Below, piece by piece: positions 10,176 to 21,520 of a stretch of DNA of 64,000 nt; positions within the stretch are counted from its first letter, which is position 1; each line of letters begins with the position of its first letter. Source of the DNA: Ampullaceana balthica (taxonomy: Eukaryota; Mollusca; Gastropoda; Lymnaeidae). The DNA is taken from the NCBI GenBank assembly GCA_944989445.1, contig CALYLW010000052.1:717058-781057 (forward strand), in the 5' to 3' direction. The translations under genes and the position numbers were made by a program. The notes beneath the pieces were generated by a model. That model did no database searches. It saw nothing but the letters and a program-made list of their open reading frames with translations, and was not told where the DNA came from.

Positions 10176-12130
10176 GGTGTACATAGTTATTAGTTGTGTG
10201 ACTGACCGTTATCTCACATTATAAGTATGTTGTATCGAATCTGGATAATATTTATACACTTGTAGTCTTTTTTATTTAAACTCGTCTTTATTAGAAAAAC
10301 AACGATATACAGTAGAACAATTATTTAAAAGAAATTATTGGTTTTTGTTCTTGATGTTTATTCAAATAAGGGTATTGCGTGAACGTTATTTTTATATTTA
10401 TTGCATGATCTTTTCATAAAAGTTCAGGTATGTGAATATCTTTGTCTGGCCATTACTTGACATATAATAATTTGACAAATAATCATTTACAAGTTAGGTA
10501 CTCAATTTTTTTAAATTCAATGATCATTAGCTTTGAAATCCAAAGTGATCAGAGCTTGTAATATCTAAATAACGTAAATAACTATCTACATGTAATTCAT
10601 ATTTGTAGTCGGAATGTTTTGTTGTCATGAACAAAAGTTACCAATGCTGTTAGTGTTTCCAATTTATTTTGAATGTAATTGTTGTTAACTTGCCATAGCT
10701 ATAGGCTAATCGGTGTTTCTTGAGCAAAGTTTCCATGTAATAATAGCAAATAATATGAGAATACAGATATCAACTCTACCAAAGCTAGTGACTGTGATAT
10801 ACTACAAGTCCAATAATAATCTCAAGCTACTCTACATTTTATACAATAAAGAAAAATCAAACATTAACTGTTACGACTGTATATTGTATTTATGCAAGGT
10901 ACTTTATTTTTTTGGGCCCTCATAGAAGTGATGTCTGTAATTTTTATAAGAATATGTCCATCAGATTGTTTTTTTCTTTTGCTAATTTACTGTTTCAGCA
11001 GAGAGAATGACAGAGAGCATAAATATTCATTAGCAACATTGCCAAAATTGTGAGCTGCTAAATCTATTTATTTTCCCAGCCATGTTAATAATATATGTAT
11101 AGTATTTGTAAAGAACACTTGATGATTTAAGCATACTTAAATTTATGTTTTGTAATTGATTATAGCAAATATACTCTGTGTTTGTATGCTGTTGGACAAA
11201 GTTCAGGAAATAACTGAACCTTCCTGTATCAAGCTGGACATTGTATTTTTAATTAGTTTTTTTTTAAATTATGCAAATCTGACGTCCACAAGGTTATTTT
11301 TCTAAGGTGCAAATTTTTATACATGCATTCCGTCCATTTTTTAATTTATTTATAAATTCATTGCTAACGTAGTTTCTGAAGTGTGTTGAGTTTGTGGACT
11401 CTCCCTAAAATGAAGTTCAGATCCTCCTTCAAAGATCTGTACGTTCATGTTCATACAGTTTGGCCATTCAGGCAGTACCTCACAAAGTGTCTCAATTAGT
11501 TAACTCACTAACTCTGGAACTTCAATTTTATAGGGGCTTAAACCTATGAAATATCCTGAGTTTGGACAGTAAACTAAAATAACTAGGTTTTTAAATCTAT
11601 GAGGGACTCAGCTATCCAACCAGTTTTCCCTCTTCATCACATTATTCACATAAAAATTGTCAAATATAATTAACATCTTTACTGTGAATTATGAGGAAAC
11701 TGAGAAATGATTTGTGAGAAAGTAATCTGCAAAGTGCACACAAATTTGTCTTGTATTTGTAACATCCCGGTACAAGTATAAAACTACTTTAATAATTCCA
11801 CTTTTAAAATAATTTAGCTAATTTATAATATAACTTTAATTATCTTTTTCAAGCTATCAGCTATCATTAAAGTCTGACAGGACATTTTGTCAATTTTTAA
11901 AGGATTTTTTTATGGGAAGTTGTGACAATGTCAGCAATGAAAGTTGACTATTTGCTAAGTTACTCTCTACTCTTGACTTGTATTTTTGTGAGCCTGGACA
12001 AATGTACCTGTCCTTTCGATGTCTTCTTTATTATTATTCTTTCATTATTAACTATTGACTAGCGATGAAATAAAATTAGTTAACAAATTTTTATTTTTCA
12101 TTTTAGTTGATTTTTTTAGTTGTCAGTTGT
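10176..12130. other. AT-rich intergenic sequence, nothing recognised
   Basis: I see only AT-rich unique-looking sequence with scattered homopolymers. Short open frames here show no domain, and splice signals and codon structure are unconvincing. Confidence 0.5.
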
Positions 12131-13085
12131 CTTGTGCACTAGATCAGCAGTTGTCTTGTGCACTAGATCAGCAGTCGACGAGGGATCAGCAGGCCTTGTA
12201 CAGCAAAGGATCCCGAGGAATCCTACTACGCCGTCACAGTAGGGTGTGTCGCGAGACCGCTGTAGGTAGCGCGTCCCTGATGGACCAGAGATTGTACTGG
12301 CGTTGTGCTAGAAGGAATGTGTCTAATGGAAGAGGGTTAGGAACACCCTGGATTGTTGGGTTCTGTACGTCGTCAAACCAATGAAGACCGAGGTTCAAGA
12401 CTCGTGAACATCGAGTCATTACTGAGGTTCACATGCCCCTGTTTCGACATCACTTTCCCTGCGGACGAACACAGTCACGACCTGGATACAAAGTAAACCA
12501 AAACAGAAAGCTGTCCGAACAATGCTGGGAAAACTAGCTGTAGGAGGGGCTAGAGAGGGAAGAATTTAGAGACTGCCAACTGCGAATTGATGGATTGGAA
12601 TTCCTAGGATAGAAACTTATGGAAATGGAGTAGCCAAAGGCTGCTGGAATCGACACCGTATGCCCACAAGAGCCCAGGTGGCGAGTGAGCCCCACCAGAG
12701 GGGCCATTCGGCCACTGGATAACTGCCACCTAGTTGCAGATACAATCTAGCTGTATCAATGAAGTCTCCCGCCAATCTTTTACTTTTAAAGAGCGACATG
12801 GGTGCGATTCTATGTGAATCCAGACTGGAAGAGTCCGTACTCGAAGTTACTTCAGCAGTGTTTTTCCTGTACACTAGATCAGCAGTTGTCTTGTGCACTA
12901 GAATAGCAGTTATATTGTGCACTAGATCAGCAGTTGTCTTGTGCACCAGAACAGCAGTTGTCTTGTGCACCAGAACAGCAGTTGTTTCTTGCACCAGAAC
13001 AGTAGTTGTCTTGTGCACCAGAACAGCAGTTGTGTTGTGCACCAGAACAGCAGTTGTGTTGTGCACCAGAACAGCAGTTATTAAG
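12128..13085. repeat. 24-bp minisatellite split by a degraded insertion
   Basis: Units like CTTGTGCACCAGAACAGCAG occur twice at 12128-12176 and about nine times at 12870-13085. The 12177-12870 segment between them looks like an old, unclassified insertion; it has no intact frame and no domain I recognise. Confidence 0.75.
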
Positions 13086-13659
13086 GTTACACTAATGAAT
13101 GCTTGAAGTCTACATAAAGAATATATTTTTCAAGGGACTTTTTGAACTCTGACATTTCTATTTGGTGTTAAAACTAAATGGGTTAAGTGCTTTGGTTTAT
13201 TTCCAATTTTTATGATCATTTGTTGATCATTAGTAATCATTCAATAAGAATGTTTTAAAACAAACAAAGTCATCAAAGTGCCAATGAGGCAGATTTATTA
13301 TATGTTTGAATTATATAAATCTATTTTGAATTCTCCTTCAAGGTGGATCCAATGGAAGCTGAAATTATATTTTAAATATACATGTAATTCAATATTAAAA
13401 AAAAAGAAATGAGTTATACTATCTAAAATTTAGATTACTGAAAAAATAGACCTGGGTGTTTTGTATTATTGAAATTATAGAGCAGGTGTCCTAGATTTAT
13501 TTAAAATGTTTCACAAATTATCTTACTTAGCTGAAAAACGAGTATAATTATTTTTTTTAAGAAGTTTTTTTAAAAAATCTACATGAAAGATTTAATTTGT
13601 TGAGGAACTGCTGTAGATAGTTGGGTCCATTACTGATGATAGCATAAATGAAGCAATTA

Positions 13660-14035
13660 AATAAAAACATTATGCAATATCCTCCCGGTAGCAATAAACA
13701 AACAAAATATAAAATATACTCCCTGGTAGCCACAACAAAATATATATTACAATCCCTGGTAGCCAATTAACAAATCTTATACTATAAATTCCATGGTAGC
13801 TATAATCAAACAAAATATACATTACATTCTCTGGTAGCAATAACAAACAAAATATACAATACACTCCCTGGTAGCCATGACAAAATATACAATACACTCC
13901 CTGATAGCCATAAACAAAATATACAATACTCCCTGGTAACCTTAAACAAAATACATTATACTATACACTCCCTGATAGCCACATAACAAATAAACAAAAC
14001 CTATACGATACACTTACTGATAGCCATTTTCGTCC
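13660..14035. repeat. 33-38-bp degenerate minisatellite
   Basis: About ten imperfect units built on CTCCCTGGTAGCCATAA and CAAAATATACAATAC. The flanks 13086-13659 and 14036-14740 are AT-rich with nothing recognised. Confidence 0.8.
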
Positions 14036-14960
14036 AGATAGTTAGTTAAGGAAACTAACATTATTGAAAATCTCTTGGGATCGTCCTTATCCCATCCTAT
14101 TTTGATCCTAATGAACCTGTCCAATTTCTTCTTTCCACCGGAATGGTACTCTAAGATAAATCATTCAAAGATGCAGATGTTAGACATGAAAAATCATGTT
14201 AGTGTAGATATAAACAATGATAGGTAAACTGAGCTACAAAAGAGACACACGATGGTGTTGCAAGACTAGCACCGTCTCTAGATTTGGTTACCTCGGCTCA
14301 TGGCTCATACGATGTGACTTAATTTAAATTGTAATTTCAAATTTATTGATTCTTGTTAAAGGTTTTGAGTCTCCGGTGACTTTCTTTTTCCCCACTTCTG
14401 AAATTTTGTGTTGACATGCCGCTTTGGCCCCTAAAACCTTCCTTTCATTTGTAACTTAACATCCAGACTGCACCTTTAATTTTGGCTTTCAGAAAATTCT
14501 CAGCTTGCTCAGTCACCCTGTCGACACACACGCCGCTCAAGTCTATTTTCTTCGAGAGCGGGGCGAAGACAACATTTGTGGTCTGACATTTGGCATTTTC
14601 CGGCGCTGTGCTGGTCTCCTAAAGAGCGGGAAATGTATTTAGTTCAAATACTTCTTTTCAAAGCAATATACTACAGGATTTCTTTCCCCAACTACATTTT
14701 TAAACGCTAAATATCAGGCAACTCTGTTTTTAGAGTTGGCAGAAGGCGTCTCAACGGGAACCCGGGTATCCGTTGCCGTACGGTTACCCGGGTAGTAAAA
14801 TTGTGCCCCGGGTACCCGTGGAAATTTGGTTGCAATATCCGTAACAATGGTGGCCAAACTGCGGTTCGAAAGCCACATGCGGCTCTTCTGAATTCAAATT
14901 GTGTTTCTTGAACAATTTATGAAAATAAAACTTTTTGTTTGAAATATATGCTGTATTATA

Positions 14961-15248
14961 TCTTATATCTTATCTTATCTATACAGACGCTCCTTCTATG
15001 CAGAAGATAGTTGCGTCCACAGACCATGACAGATGATCTGTTGGCAAGTGATGCAGCATTCACAGGCCACGGCTTTGTGGGTTCCACGCATTACCCAGCC
15101 GCCTAACTACATGTAGTGTTAGGTACCCATTCGGAGCGGGGTGACTCAGGGACGCCCTAGGCCCCGGGAACAAACCCTTGCCTTCACACGGATTCGAACC
15201 CGTGACCATCGGTACGACAGTCCAGTGCGCTGCCACTCGACCACCGCG
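14961..15248 (-). mobile_element. tRNA-derived SINE, full length
   Basis: On the minus strand it starts with a tRNA-like head: box A near the CGCGGTGGTCGAGTGG motif and box B GGTTCGAATCC (inverse at 15190-15200). An unrelated body with GGGACGCCCTAGGCC sequence follows, then the 3' end AGAAGGAGCGTCTG with a GATAA-type tail. A near-identical copy lies at 53854-54148. Confidence 0.85.
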
Positions 15249-15365
15249 TATACCTTAAACACGAATGCGCTTAGAAGAAATATCTGTCAGCGGGAAATAA
15301 AATACGGTCCCGATAAACTCCAATGTATTTTGATACATCTTTTTTTTTCTCTGAAAACAAAAAGC

Positions 15366-15858
15366 AATGCAATAAAACAAACCCGTAAAAACAAAGTTTT
15401 TGACTATAAATCCCTTATATATGAGACATAACTAACAGTATTGATTATGTTCAAACACGACAAACATTTACAGACTGAATCTGTCTTAACTGCCATTTGC
15501 TTTATAACCCGGGGGGGGGGTGGGAGAGCTCAGCGTGACACTTAAAATGTAAACAAAAGCATCCCGGTACATCGCTCCAACGCGCGAACTGAGATGTCAC
15601 GTGAAAAAAAAACAATAACAAGCCGTGAAATTGAATTACATACCTCGTATAAAGATAAACTAAAAATGCATTAATTTAATAGCTGTACGTTCGATCGATC
15701 TGAATTTTTGATACGATGCATTGTTAGGTGACACGAGTCCGTGTGCCAAATTTCAGCTCGATGGCGTGGCGGGAAGTGGGTCAATTTTGACTTCTAATTT
15801 TCCGCGGTGCCCAAGACAGAGAGAGACGGCGGTGAAGTTAATACATTATTAGGGATTT
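15366..15858 (-). repeat. 450-bp stem-loop repeat family copy
   Basis: Shares CCGTAAAAACAAAGTTTTTG, ATAAATCCCTTATATATGAG and the core GATCGATCTGAA with the main array. Terminal AGGGATTTAA is at about 15851. Confidence 0.75.
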
Positions 15859-15881
15859 AAAAAGGTGTTCGAAATGAAAGA

Positions 15882-16043
15882 CAGAGGCGTAACTGTGTTT
15901 TTGGCGCCCTTGGCAAATTTATTTTTGGCGCCCTTTATTTAAATTTTTAAAAAATAAATAGAGAATTAGCGGTGCCCTTTTGAACTGGCGCAGGCCGGCG
16001 CCCTTGGCAACTGCCCCAATGCCAAGCCATTGTTACGCCACTG
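15882..16043. mobile_element. hAT MITE, 162 bp
   Basis: Termini CAGAGGCGTAAC and the inverse of CAGTGGCGTAAC; perfect 8-bp duplication ATGAAAGA at 15874-15881 and 16044-16051. The interior repeats GGCGCCCTT-type sequence also seen at 27514-27648 and 49776-49870. Confidence 0.85.
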
Positions 16044-16337
16044 ATGAAAGAGGCGGTATTTTTTATGTTCATAATAAAACCCCTGCTTTTATCATATGAC
16101 AGGACACTAACTTTTCTTTGAAATACATCGACAACATTGAGTTACCGATTGAGACGAGCCAATGTTGTTTATCTACCCCTGACTCCTCCCCCACTCCTAT
16201 AATCCACGCCCTTTCCATTCTTTTGTGTGTCTTTGTGTTCGATAACATGTGTAGACCTAGCTGAAAAACTGATTTTAATGTGTACAAAGTTGTCAGTATT
16301 TATAGTTAATAAATGAAATAGTTACTAGCAGTGTAAG

Positions 16338-16538
16338 ATGGTTAAGACGTCGGCCGGGTGGAGTCATGTCAAACGAGTTGACAGCGACACGTCAAAATAC
16401 AATCTTTGTGATGAAATTTTGTCGACGAAGGGCGGCAACACCAGCGCAATCAAACGCCATCTGGCCGCTATGCATAATGTAGACTTTGATAAACCAACTG
16501 CTGCTCTACCGAGTATCGAGAACTTTTTGGTGCATTAA
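16338..16538 (+). pseudogene. BED zinc-finger fragment of a hAT transposase
   Basis: A 66-residue frame reads MVKTSAGWSHVKRV, then KYNLCDEIL, then NTSAIKRHLAAMHNVDF. This fits the BED-finger pattern (aromatic, Cys-x2-Cys, TS-x2-x2-HL-x3-H) of hAT transposases and ZBED proteins. The first zinc Cys is Tyr here. It lies in the 14742-17622 element, and no catalytic domain follows. Confidence 0.7.
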
Positions 16539-16679
16539 AGTTCACAATACAATATTTCCTCGCTATTCGGGGGGTTACGTTCTTTACACCCCTCCCCCAA
16601 GTGAATGACGAAAAACCAAGAATATTGGATGCAGTTTTAAAACGACACTCGTACTCATTTATATATAGTAATAATGTAA

Positions 16680-16948
16680 GGGGCCGTCCATAAAGTACGT
16701 CACGCTCCAGAGGGGGAGGAGGGGGTGTAAGAAAGTGTGACAGTTTGTGACAAGAGGGAGGGGGCCCGGCCATGTGTGACGTCACGGTGTTTTATATTAA
16801 ATTTTAATTATTTTGTTAATAAAAAACAACATTTTTGTTCGAAAGTGTAACGTACTTTGAGTCCGAGATTTGTGACAGTTTGTTACAAGGGGGAGGTGGG
16901 GAGTTAAAAATGGTCAAAAATAGCGTGACGCACTTTATGGACGGCCCC
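16680..16948. mobile_element. Terminal-inverted-repeat element, 269 bp
   Basis: Ends GGGGCCGTCCATAAAGTACG and the inverse (CACTTTATGGACGGCCCC) are flanked by TAA on both sides (16677-16679, 16949-16951). The pattern GGGGCCGTNCATAAA recurs in many invertebrate genomes; I do not assign a superfamily. Confidence 0.75.
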
Positions 16949-17200
16949 TAATAGTATTACATGCAGTTATGTATTTCACTAATGTATTTCATTAACGTGG
17001 AAATGATAATGTAAACTTATTTTAATTTTGTATTGCAACAATATTTTAATGAAAGAGAATCGTAATTACAGGTCAGTAAAAGCGTATTGCATAGTTATAG
17101 TTGACCATACACTATTACTATACCGCAAATTCATATTTAAAGACAAACTTAGATAGATAATTACATTACCCACAGTTCAGGTGATAATAATACAGTACAG

Positions 17201-17385
17201 CAGTGCTTCTCAAACTTTTTAGTATGGCGGACCGGCAGGAATGTTTTCCGTTGCACCAGGGACCGGTGCACTATTTTCCCTGCACTGACAATTTCTTCTG
17301 TCCTCTTTTGACAACTTCTGCGGACCGGCAGCGGATGGCACACGGACCGGCACCGGTCCACGGAACACCACTTTGAGAAGCACTG
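17201..17385. mobile_element. hAT (Charlie-like) MITE, 185 bp
   Basis: Same family as 4198-4455: CAGTGCTTCTCAAACTTTTT and inverse. Perfect duplication CAGTACAG at 17193-17200 and 17386-17393. Confidence 0.85.
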
Positions 17386-17775
17386 CAGTACAGAACAGTA
17401 CGATGCGATACGGTTGAGATCATGACCCGCGAATATGCGTGGCCTCGAATTGGCAACCGCAAAAAGGTTAGGCTATACTGAAATACCGTAGTATGTTACT
17501 GGAAGCATGCTATTGGCAACTATGTGAAATGAGGTGCATACACAATTGAGGTGCATGGATGGTGGCTAGGTTTTATAGCGGTCATGACGGCGAAAATTAT
17601 GCGGCGTTTCGAATGGGTACCCATCACTCCCATTTCATAAATGTGCCTAACAATGACTCACTATAGAAATACTAGGTTGTGCTGCGGCGCCCACTTTTTT
17701 TAGGGCGCCTACGGCGCCCACCTTTTTCAAAAGCCCAAGTAACTTATCTTTGTATGATAAATACGAAATATTCCT

Positions 17776-18890
17776 GAAATGTACACAAAGTATTTTATAA
17801 TTAACGAGCCTCAAATCCTCTTTTTAAATCCTTTATATTAACTCGTGGTGTCTTTTAAATCCTTTATATTAACTCGACCGGCGGTGATCCGGTTTGCACC
17901 TTATTGATCACCGCCGCAGAAAAGAAGAGGCAAGCCCGAAAGGCCCATGCTGTCAACCCTCAAGGAGATGTCCCACTCGTCCCTTGTCCCTTCTGTTCCC
18001 GAACCTTCCTTGCAAGGATCGGCCTAATCGGCCATCTGCGCACGCACAGACAACCCTCGGATGACTAGAGTGGTCCTCGTCGTATCGACGGACGAACGAA
18101 CAAATTAACTCGCCCTTGTTGCCAAAACTTTGGATCGATTTTTAACCCACTTCCTCGTAAGCTAGCAAGCTGAAATTTTGCAGGCAGTTTTGTACCGCTG
18201 ATAAAAACAATGTATCAAAATTTCAGATCGATTGCATGTACTGTAATTAAATTATTGAATTTTTAGATTATTTTATTTTATCTCTATGTATCATGTTAAA
18301 TTTTTTTGCTATAGTGTCGCGGTGCGCATTATATTGAACGGCCTTTCCTGTCGCGCAATAAGGTGCGTATTTTATTACCAACACTTTTTATAAACATATT
18401 CCTGATCGGTGCGAATTATATTAAACATGTTTTACGAAATCCTTTATATTAACTCGTGGTGTCTGCTTGCGCCCTTGCTTGCTTGTCGCCAAAACTTTGG
18501 ATCGATTTTTAACCCACTTTGTCGTAAGCTAGCGAGCTGAAATTTGGCAGGCAGTTTCGTGCCGATGATAAAAACGATGTATCAAAATTTCAGATCGATC
18601 GCATGTACTGTCATTAAATTATTTAATGTTTAGATTATTTTATTTATTCCTATGCAACATGTTATTTTTTGAGATAGAGTGTCGCGGTACGTATTATATT
18701 GAACAATCTTTCTGTCACGCAATAAGGTGCGTATTTTATTGACAACACTTTTTATAAACATATTCCTGATCGGTGCGATTTATATGAAACATGTTTTACG
18801 ACACAACTACAATTTTGTATTTTTTATGGTCTTGCGCTGCGTATTATAATGAACATTCTTTTAGTTATGTCTCCTACATAAAGGATTCAT
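17776..18890 (+). repeat. Two diverged copies of the stem-loop repeat family
   Basis: Copies beginning near 17776/17843 and 18438 start with CCTTTATATTAACTCG. Each carries the core AGCTGAAATTTTGCAGGCAG or a variant, paired with ATCAAAATTTCAGATCGAT. They share a longer 3' part (TATTGAACNNTCTTTC, AATAAGGTGCGTATTTTATT) absent from the main array, so they form a sub-family. Confidence 0.65.
17905..18067 (+). pseudogene. GC-rich C2H2 zinc-finger fragment, probably a retroelement ORF 3' end
   Basis: An open frame ends in TAG at 18065-18067 and reads ITAAEKKRQARKAH, then CPFCSRTFLARIGLIGHLRT, then HRQ. The spacing Cys-x2-Cys-x12-His-x3-His is a C2H2 finger. An ARIGL..HLRTH finger at the extreme C-terminus resembles endings I associate with some non-LTR retrotransposon ORF2 proteins (inference). 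Its GC content is far above the surroundings and it sits inside a stem-loop-family copy. Confidence 0.6.
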
Positions 18891-19152
18891 AGTAAAAAAC
18901 GTGGCTTTTTTCCGGTTTTTTTTTATTACATCGTTCCCTTTGCCAAAATTAAGGGTAAATATATACAATGTAATGTATATGTTGCACAATTTCTTACATG
19001 TGGTTTATTTCCTTTCGTTTTCTTTAAAGAAACAGGTATTGTAATTATAATACAGATACATAGACATTCAGTCAGGCACACAGACACTTATATGTGCATG
19101 TACATATTTATTTTCATCAAAATAACTTTATTTCTGTCGTTTTGAGAAATTA

Positions 19153-19870
19153 CAGTGATGCCTCGGTATACGTCTTATATGAAATAAGTCCAACTTGGTA
19201 TACGAACTGTTAAGACGCGAAAAATTTTGCTTGGTATACGACCTTTGTTCGGAATACGACCAGCGTGCTAGAACTTGTATGAGTAAAAATGAAATATCGT
19301 GCATGTGTAATTTCTAGGAACCACACCACACCGCGAGATACTCTTGTGTGTTAGTACGGCAGTTGCTACCATCCATGCAGTGAACGGCTCGCGCAATAAT
19401 TGTGAAGTAATTTTATGTTTTTCTAGTAAATTTTTTAGTAAATTCAAATTCACTTACCAAGATTTCTAAGAAAGTTATTTAGTGGCGCCAAGCAAGGGAA
19501 AAAATGGTTAGGATCATCATGGAGTGGGAACTAGAGATGTTTGAAAAACATGGAAGTAGCATGTGTGTCCGGGACTTCGTTGCAGCATACCGAATAATGC
19601 TGGATTTACCTATTTGCTAAACAAGCTATAGCTTAGGGCCCCCGCCTTCTTGAGGGCCCACCGGAATTTTTGTTGTTGATATTTGTCACTGACATAGAAT
19701 ATCTGGACTGCAAAAGGGCCTCCATATCTCAAATAGCTTAGGGCCCCATCAAGTCTAAATCCGGCCCAGATACCGAATGCCGAGAACAAAGATTTCTAAA
19801 TTGTAAAAAAGTTGTTAATAAAATATCAAAGACGTTATTAAATCGGATAATGTTGCGAACGTAGGGAAGT
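19153..19870 (+). mobile_element. pogo/Tigger-like element, decayed
   Basis: The left terminus CAGTGATGCCTCGGTATACG follows TA, like the 35359-36185 copy (CAGTGGTACCTCGGGATACG). Further in, a frame reads VRDFVAAYRMPRTKIS once a 174-bp insertion is removed; this resembles the pogo/CENP-B N-terminal helix-turn-helix. The right end was not located. Confidence 0.55.
19596..19769. mobile_element. 174-bp TIR element inserted in the Tigger copy
   Basis: Flanked by ATACCGAAT on both sides (19587-19595 and 19770-19778). Inner ends TGCTGGATTTA and the inverse of GGCCGGATTTAG are imperfect inverted repeats. Internal GGGCCC-rich palindromes are present. Confidence 0.7.
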
Positions 19871-19895
19871 CGACAACAAAACAAAGATCAGGAAC

Positions 19896-20130
19896 ATTAG
19901 AGCAAACACACACACCACCTACACACACACACACCAAACATACTTGCATAAACACTCTGGATCACGTATACACACAACAACCAAACACACTTACATACTT
20001 AAGCTCCCTTATACATACACACATACGAACACCACCCACACACATAACACACATATACACGCAGGCTCACACATAGACATAAGCACAGCACCTGCACGCA
20101 ACACATACACGCACAGTCGTTTTTTTGTTT
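19896..20130. repeat. CA-rich microsatellite-like tract
   Basis: Imperfect CACACA/ACATACAC sequence. From 20131 to 20640 I see no further structure. Confidence 0.7.
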
Positions 20131-20639
20131 TTACATTATTGATTGAAAGTTCATAAATAATTGACTTACGTTAACTATACAGATGACAATACCAACAGAA
20201 CAGACCAATGCACAAGAAAAGTATTTTAATATTCTCAAACCAGATATCTCTTCATATGGTGGCATTTCTGAGAATGGTGGCTCTTCAGAAACAGCAATCT
20301 ACGAAATCAAACAAAATCTGAACTGAACATTTCTAGTTTCCACTCTACTTATTGAATTACGTCAAAAACTGAAAAAACAAAACGGGATTTCCCCTTATGG
20401 TCATGGGTAATGGGTGGGATTTCAATTTATTTTTCTTCTTTACATTTTAAAAGGGGATCTTAGAAAAAAGTCTTTGTGTGAGATAAAGGGTCTCAAATGG
20501 ATAAAGTGACTACATCGGAGAAAGAATTATTAAACGTGAACCTTAATAAAATATTTATGTAAATGTAACAAATATCTTTGACAAATTTCATCAGAGCAGG
20601 TAGGCCATTAAACACGACTGTATCGATTCGACTTCCAGA

Positions 20640-21055
20640 GAAGGTTGTCATCACAGCAGGTTGTCATTAGAGCAGGTTGTCATTAGAGAAGGTTGTAATC
20701 AGAACAGGTTGTCATTAGAGCAGGTAGCGCAAGGCCAGAAGCCCCAAGAACATTGCATCACTGCGCGGGTTTATATTACGACTTGCTCAGAAAGATGGTC
20801 ACCAGAGGAGGTGGACATCAGAGGAGATGGTCACCAGATGAGGTGGTCACCAGAGGAGATGGACATCAGAGGAGATGGTCAACAGAGGAGATGGTCACCA
20901 GAGGAGGTGGTCACCAGAGGAGATGGACATCAGAGGAGATGGTCAACAGAGGAGGACACCAGAGGATTGGACATCAGAGGAGATGGTCACCAGAGGAGAT
21001 GGTCATCAGAGGAGTAGACATCAGAGGAGATGGTCACCAGAGAAGAGTGGCAGAG
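20640..21055. repeat. 16-bp minisatellite (GGTCACCAGAGGAGAT)
   Basis: Begins with looser units (AGAGCAGGTTGTCATT, 20640-20725), then about 15 units of GGTCACCAGAGGAGAT and GGACATCAGAGGAGAT variants at 20795-21055. Open frames through it are repeat artefacts. Confidence 0.85.
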
Positions 21056-21520
21056 ATCATATTTATTCATCTCCCTGTTCAAACATAACCCCAACCACCA
21101 ATAAATACAACAACCCTCCCCCACCCAATATCATAACCCGTGAATGTTTTTCTGCTCCCCCCCCCTTTTTTTCCCTGTTTGGGGTGTTCCGAGAATTTAG
21201 CAAAGTTACACTTTCAATTTCGTATGTGAGAATTTTAAAAAATTCATATAATGACGTGGCCACATTAGATCACATTGTATAATCCTTCTTTTCATGCAGG
21301 GTTTGTTAATGTTTAGACAGGGATGGAAAATTATTTGGCATTTTTCTGGAATTTCCCAGTGCATTTTGTCTGTCTTATAATTTCTATTTCAAATTTATAT
21401 GTAATAAAGTTGGTCAGACTTAATCTTAAACTTGTCAAACTTGTAGATTATTACACATGAAATACATTAATAACATTAGTTTTATTTATCACTCAGCCAT
21501 TATAAATACATTTTTTAAAC

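Larger units (their letters stand above)
14742..17622. mobile_element. Larger hAT relative of the 3435-5297 element, reverse orientation
   Basis: The left end (CTCAACGGG, then CCGGGTATCCGTTGCCG) matches the inverted right end of the 1863-bp copy. The right part (GCGGTCATGACGGCGAAAAT, then GGGTACCC) matches its inverted left end, but the last roughly 70 bp are missing. It holds a BED-finger reading frame at 16338, a SINE, a stem-loop-family copy and three MITEs, so it is an old nested composite. Confidence 0.7.

Noticed and set aside
21501..21508. TATAAATA as the promoter of Smr-like copy A
   Set aside because: It ends 12 bp before the ATG, leaving no room for a normal start site and leader; kept only as a note.
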